A DNA stretch of 64,000 bases from Sulfurovum riftiae (lineage in GTDB: Bacteria; Campylobacterota; Campylobacteria; Campylobacterales; Sulfurovaceae). The translations under genes were made by a program, and so were the position numbers. How positions within the stretch are numbered: position 1 is the first letter of the stretch; each line of letters begins with the position of its first letter. Location: assembly GCF_001595645.1 (NCBI RefSeq), contig NZ_LNKT01000023.1, forward strand, positions 62,001 through 126,000, given 5' to 3'. Shown one piece after another: positions 62,258 through 64,000 of this stretch. The notes under the pieces are model-generated. The model did no database searches, had not been told where the DNA came from, and saw nothing but the letters and a program-made list of their open reading frames with translations.

Positions 62258-62263
62258 TATAAT
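62258..62263 (+). promoter_or_regulatory. -10 box (TATAAT) ahead of the riboswitch
   Basis: TATAGTATAAT in AT-rich DNA predicts a start near 62270, about 15 bases before the aptamer. It fits a leader transcript for the second PAS gene. Confidence 0.45.
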
Positions 62264-62283
62264 TTTTACAAATCTTCATATAT

Positions 62284-62350
62284 AAAGCCAAACTCATAGT
62301 GATATGGGGACGGAAAGCTACGGATCTTGCTCAAGACAGCCGGGTTGCTA
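62284..62350 (+). promoter_or_regulatory. Cyclic-di-GMP-I (GEMM) riboswitch aptamer
   Basis: The class-I aptamer landmarks appear in order: AAGCCAAAC; a P1b stem CTCATA/TATGGG (62293-62298 with 62303-62308) capped by a GTGA (GNRA) tetraloop; GGACGGAAAGC; a second arm CGG-TCTT/AAGA-CAG-CCG (62321-62342); and GGGTTGCT closing the element. In my alignment the specificity base (Vc2 G20) is G at 62287, which favours c-di-GMP over cGAMP. Downstream, GCTATA (62347-62352) can pair with TATAGC (62362-62367), right before the AGGA ribosome site, forming a translational switch. Confidence 0.8.
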
Positions 62351-62378
62351 TAACATCATAATATAGCAGGAAAAAAAT

Positions 62379-62906
62379 ATGGAAAACCTACGCAAAATCA
62401 TACATAACAGACGTACCGGAGAACAGGTCGTGCCCTCAGAGCCAACGGACAATGAAATAGAGGTCTTCGAGGAAAGTGTCTTGATCAGCGAGATCGACAA
62501 GTACGGGTTCATTACCTATGCGAACCGCCGTTATGTCGAACTATCCGGCTTCCCCAAAAAGACGCTGATCGGTGCCCACTATACTATAGACCGTCATCCT
62601 GATATGCCCGAAGGGCTCTTTCATGCGAGAGATGAGATCGTTGCAAGAAAAAAAGTATGGCGCGGTTACGTCAAAAACCTCTGCAGAGACGGATCGTTCT
62701 ACTGGACACTGACCTATATGCAGCCAAAATTGGACAGTGAGAGTGACATCGTCGGGTATACGCTTACAAGAAAAAAAGCCTACGCTGCTGCGATCGAAGA
62801 GATAGAAAAGAAATATGCCGCACTTCAGGGCAAAGCCCATATAGGACATGACTTCTTTATGCGCGGGGAACTTTACCACGGCGAAGAACTGGCGACCAAT
62901 AAATGA
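62379..62906 (+). CDS. Stand-alone PAS-domain sensor (Aer/CetB-like), copy 2, riboswitch-controlled
   Basis: A 175-residue paralogue of the preceding gene: one PAS domain with ISEIDKYGFITYANRRYVELSGF, TIDRHPDMP and WRGYVKNLCRDGSFYW, and the same tail (ELYHGEELAT). There is no transmitter or output domain. Its start is 7 bases after AGGA. A c-di-GMP-I aptamer fills its leader, so its synthesis is probably set by c-di-GMP, tying redox sensing to the motile/sessile switch. Copy 1 has no such leader. Confidence 0.82.
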   Translation: MENLRKIIHNRRTGEQVVPSEPTDNEIEVFEESVLISEIDKYGFITYANRRYVELSGFPKKTLIGAHYTIDRHPDMPEGLFHARDEIVARKKVWRGYVKNLCRDGSFYWTLTYMQPKLDSESDIVGYTLTRKKAYAAAIEEIEKKYAALQGKAHIGHDFFMRGELYHGEELATNK

Positions 62907-62921
62907 TCGGTCCGGATCGAC

Positions 62922-64000
62922 CTATCTTATCAGTGTCACTATCCAGCTGTTCGCGTAGTAGAGGATGATGGCAAATAGGAACATCATTCCTGCGAAATAG
63001 GCCAGTTTTCTGGATCGTATGATCTCAATGAACCTCTCCGTCCCGACCTCTCTGACCGTAAAGATGAAAAGCACCCAACCCCCGATGCTCCCAGCCAGTG
63101 CCAGACCTGCCGCACCGAGAGGATGCATCAGTATCAGAGAAGAAGTGACGGAGGCGATAAGCGAATAGACCGCGATCTTTGCAGCTTTCCTGTGACGGTG
63201 TGAAGCGTACAGAAAAAGAGAAAAGAGTTTTGCCAGACCAAAAGGGAGCAGGCCTATCATATACATCTGCAGAACGGTAACTGTCTGCAGTGTCTCAGCC
63301 TGGGTGAACTTCCCTCTTTCAAAAAGCAGCCACACAATGGGTTCAGCCAACAGCATGCCTCCCAGCATAGCCGCTCCAAGCAGGAAACTCAGCAGCCAGA
63401 ATGCCTGGTTGAGGTTTTTGTAGGCCTCGGTCTCGTTGCCGTTGTTGAGTGCTTTGGAGACAGCCGGAAAGAGTACGGTCGCCGTGGCAATGGCGATGAT
63501 GGCAAGCGGAAGCTGAAAGACCCGGTTGGCATAGAAAAGAAAAGAGACCGAACCGGTCATCAGAAAAGTCGCCAGTATCGTATCGATGAAAGCGGAGATC
63601 TGCGGTGTGGAATTGCCGAGGATCCCGGGCAGGAAAAGGTCTTTAAAGTGTTTTTCCTCTTCGATGACATCTTTTTTCGTGCGGTATTTCCATCCGCCCA
63701 GTAACAGCCTGTCCAATCTGAAGTGATGCAGGGTGATGAGATGAACGGCAATTTGCAGCGCTCCTCCGATAAGTACGGCAAAACTCACTGCGTAGGCGAC
63801 GGTTTTGGGGTCTTCTTTCATAAAAAGCCACAGTGCAGTGATCATGGAGATGTTCAACAGAGCCGTGGACATGGCGGTCGTTGCGAAATGTTCCTTGTAC
63901 TGAAGCAGGGTTGCAAGGAAGGTTACGATGAAAATGAGGTCCAGGTACCAGAAGTTGATGGCAGTAAGCGGTGCAGTCCGCCCGATCTGCTCCCAGTCCC
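62922..64000 (-). CDS. murJ: Lipid II flippase MurJ (3' part; start beyond the window)
   Basis: Flips lipid II across the inner membrane for peptidoglycan synthesis. The frame is open to the window edge, reading DWEQIGRTAPLTAINFWYLD before STALLNISMI, so at least 359 residues of the C-terminal part are present. It has many membrane helices and the MOP-family stretch NSTPQISAFIDTILATFL. In Campylobacter cysS follows murJ directly; here two PAS genes on the opposite strand lie between. Confidence 0.93.
   Translation of the reverse strand, partial: DWEQIGRTAPLTAINFWYLDLIFIVTFLATLLQYKEHFATTAMSTALLNISMITALWLFMKEDPKTVAYAVSFAVLIGGALQIAVHLITLHHFRLDRLLLGGWKYRTKKDVIEEEKHFKDLFLPGILGNSTPQISAFIDTILATFLMTGSVSFLFYANRVFQLPLAIIAIATATVLFPAVSKALNNGNETEAYKNLNQAFWLLSFLLGAAMLGGMLLAEPIVWLLFERGKFTQAETLQTVTVLQMYMIGLLPFGLAKLFSLFLYASHRHRKAAKIAVYSLIASVTSSLILMHPLGAAGLALAGSIGGWVLFIFTVREVGTERFIEIIRSRKLAYFAGMMFLFAIILYYANSWIVTLIR

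Overview
The window looks like chromosome from a Campylobacterota (Epsilonproteobacteria) species, most likely a Sulfurovum-like sulfur oxidiser. The evidence is gene order and family content. The blocks bioA-ppiD-ftsA-ftsZ, DUF2018-ispB-hemA-proS-fxsA-hemC...ubiD and murJ-cysS-pyrD-M16-dapA-fabL-pgsA recall Helicobacter and Campylobacter synteny, and there are UPF0323, DUF2018 and CznCBA-type genes. The genus is inference. I recognise no tRNA, rRNA, transposase, phage gene or CRISPR array.

Layout. 0-10 kb: end of a probable 5-formyltetrahydrofolate cyclo-ligase, then rny, a small unknown gene, a secreted cyclophilin, cmoB, an Uup-type ABC-F ATPase, a Ste24-like protease with prmC, a DUF4149 protein, a DNA glycosylase and apaH. 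10-21 kb: a ygiBC-like pair, the division genes ftsZ-ftsA with ppiD, bioA, a Sel1 protein with a long acidic linker, a secreted protein, and a class II aldolase homologue that has lost its metal ligands. 20-31 kb: rsmH-ftsL-RND pump, a candidate structured small RNA, and a heme/prenyl/tRNA block. 31.4-36.4 kb: an insertion between hemC and ubiD carrying a GDPD enzyme, an AT-rich Big2 lipoprotein, an M14-like peptidase and an orphan ribbon-helix-helix protein. 36-43 kb: a UbiD decarboxylase, peroxiredoxin, PerR-like regulator, YggS, RseP, an acidic membrane protein, and a DUF2853 protein with a histone-H1-like lysine tail. 43-49.5 kb: a divalent-metal RND efflux operon with a His-rich adaptor and a CzcI-like peptide. 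49.5-54.6 kb: feoB-feoA-porin behind two Fur boxes, then a second porin. 54.7-64 kb: pgsA, fabL-like, dapA, M16 protease, pyrD, cysS, two stand-alone PAS proteins (one behind a cyclic-di-GMP-I riboswitch) and the 3' part of murJ.

The intergenic DNA has its own layer of structure. REP-type palindromes with a GTAG head occur in three stem families, and twice the head supplies a gene's stop codon. A longer composite repeat lies 16 bp ahead of a REP in two places. Short heptamer tandem arrays occur in several gaps, and a 38-bp near-perfect palindrome covers the perR promoter.

The most unusual observations are the candidate small RNA with four UCCUUG motifs at 24.6 kb, the c-di-GMP riboswitch on a PAS-only gene, the REP/composite repeat system, and the perR palindrome. 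I do not see one large unmistakably new system. Regulatory calls rest on motif reading by eye.
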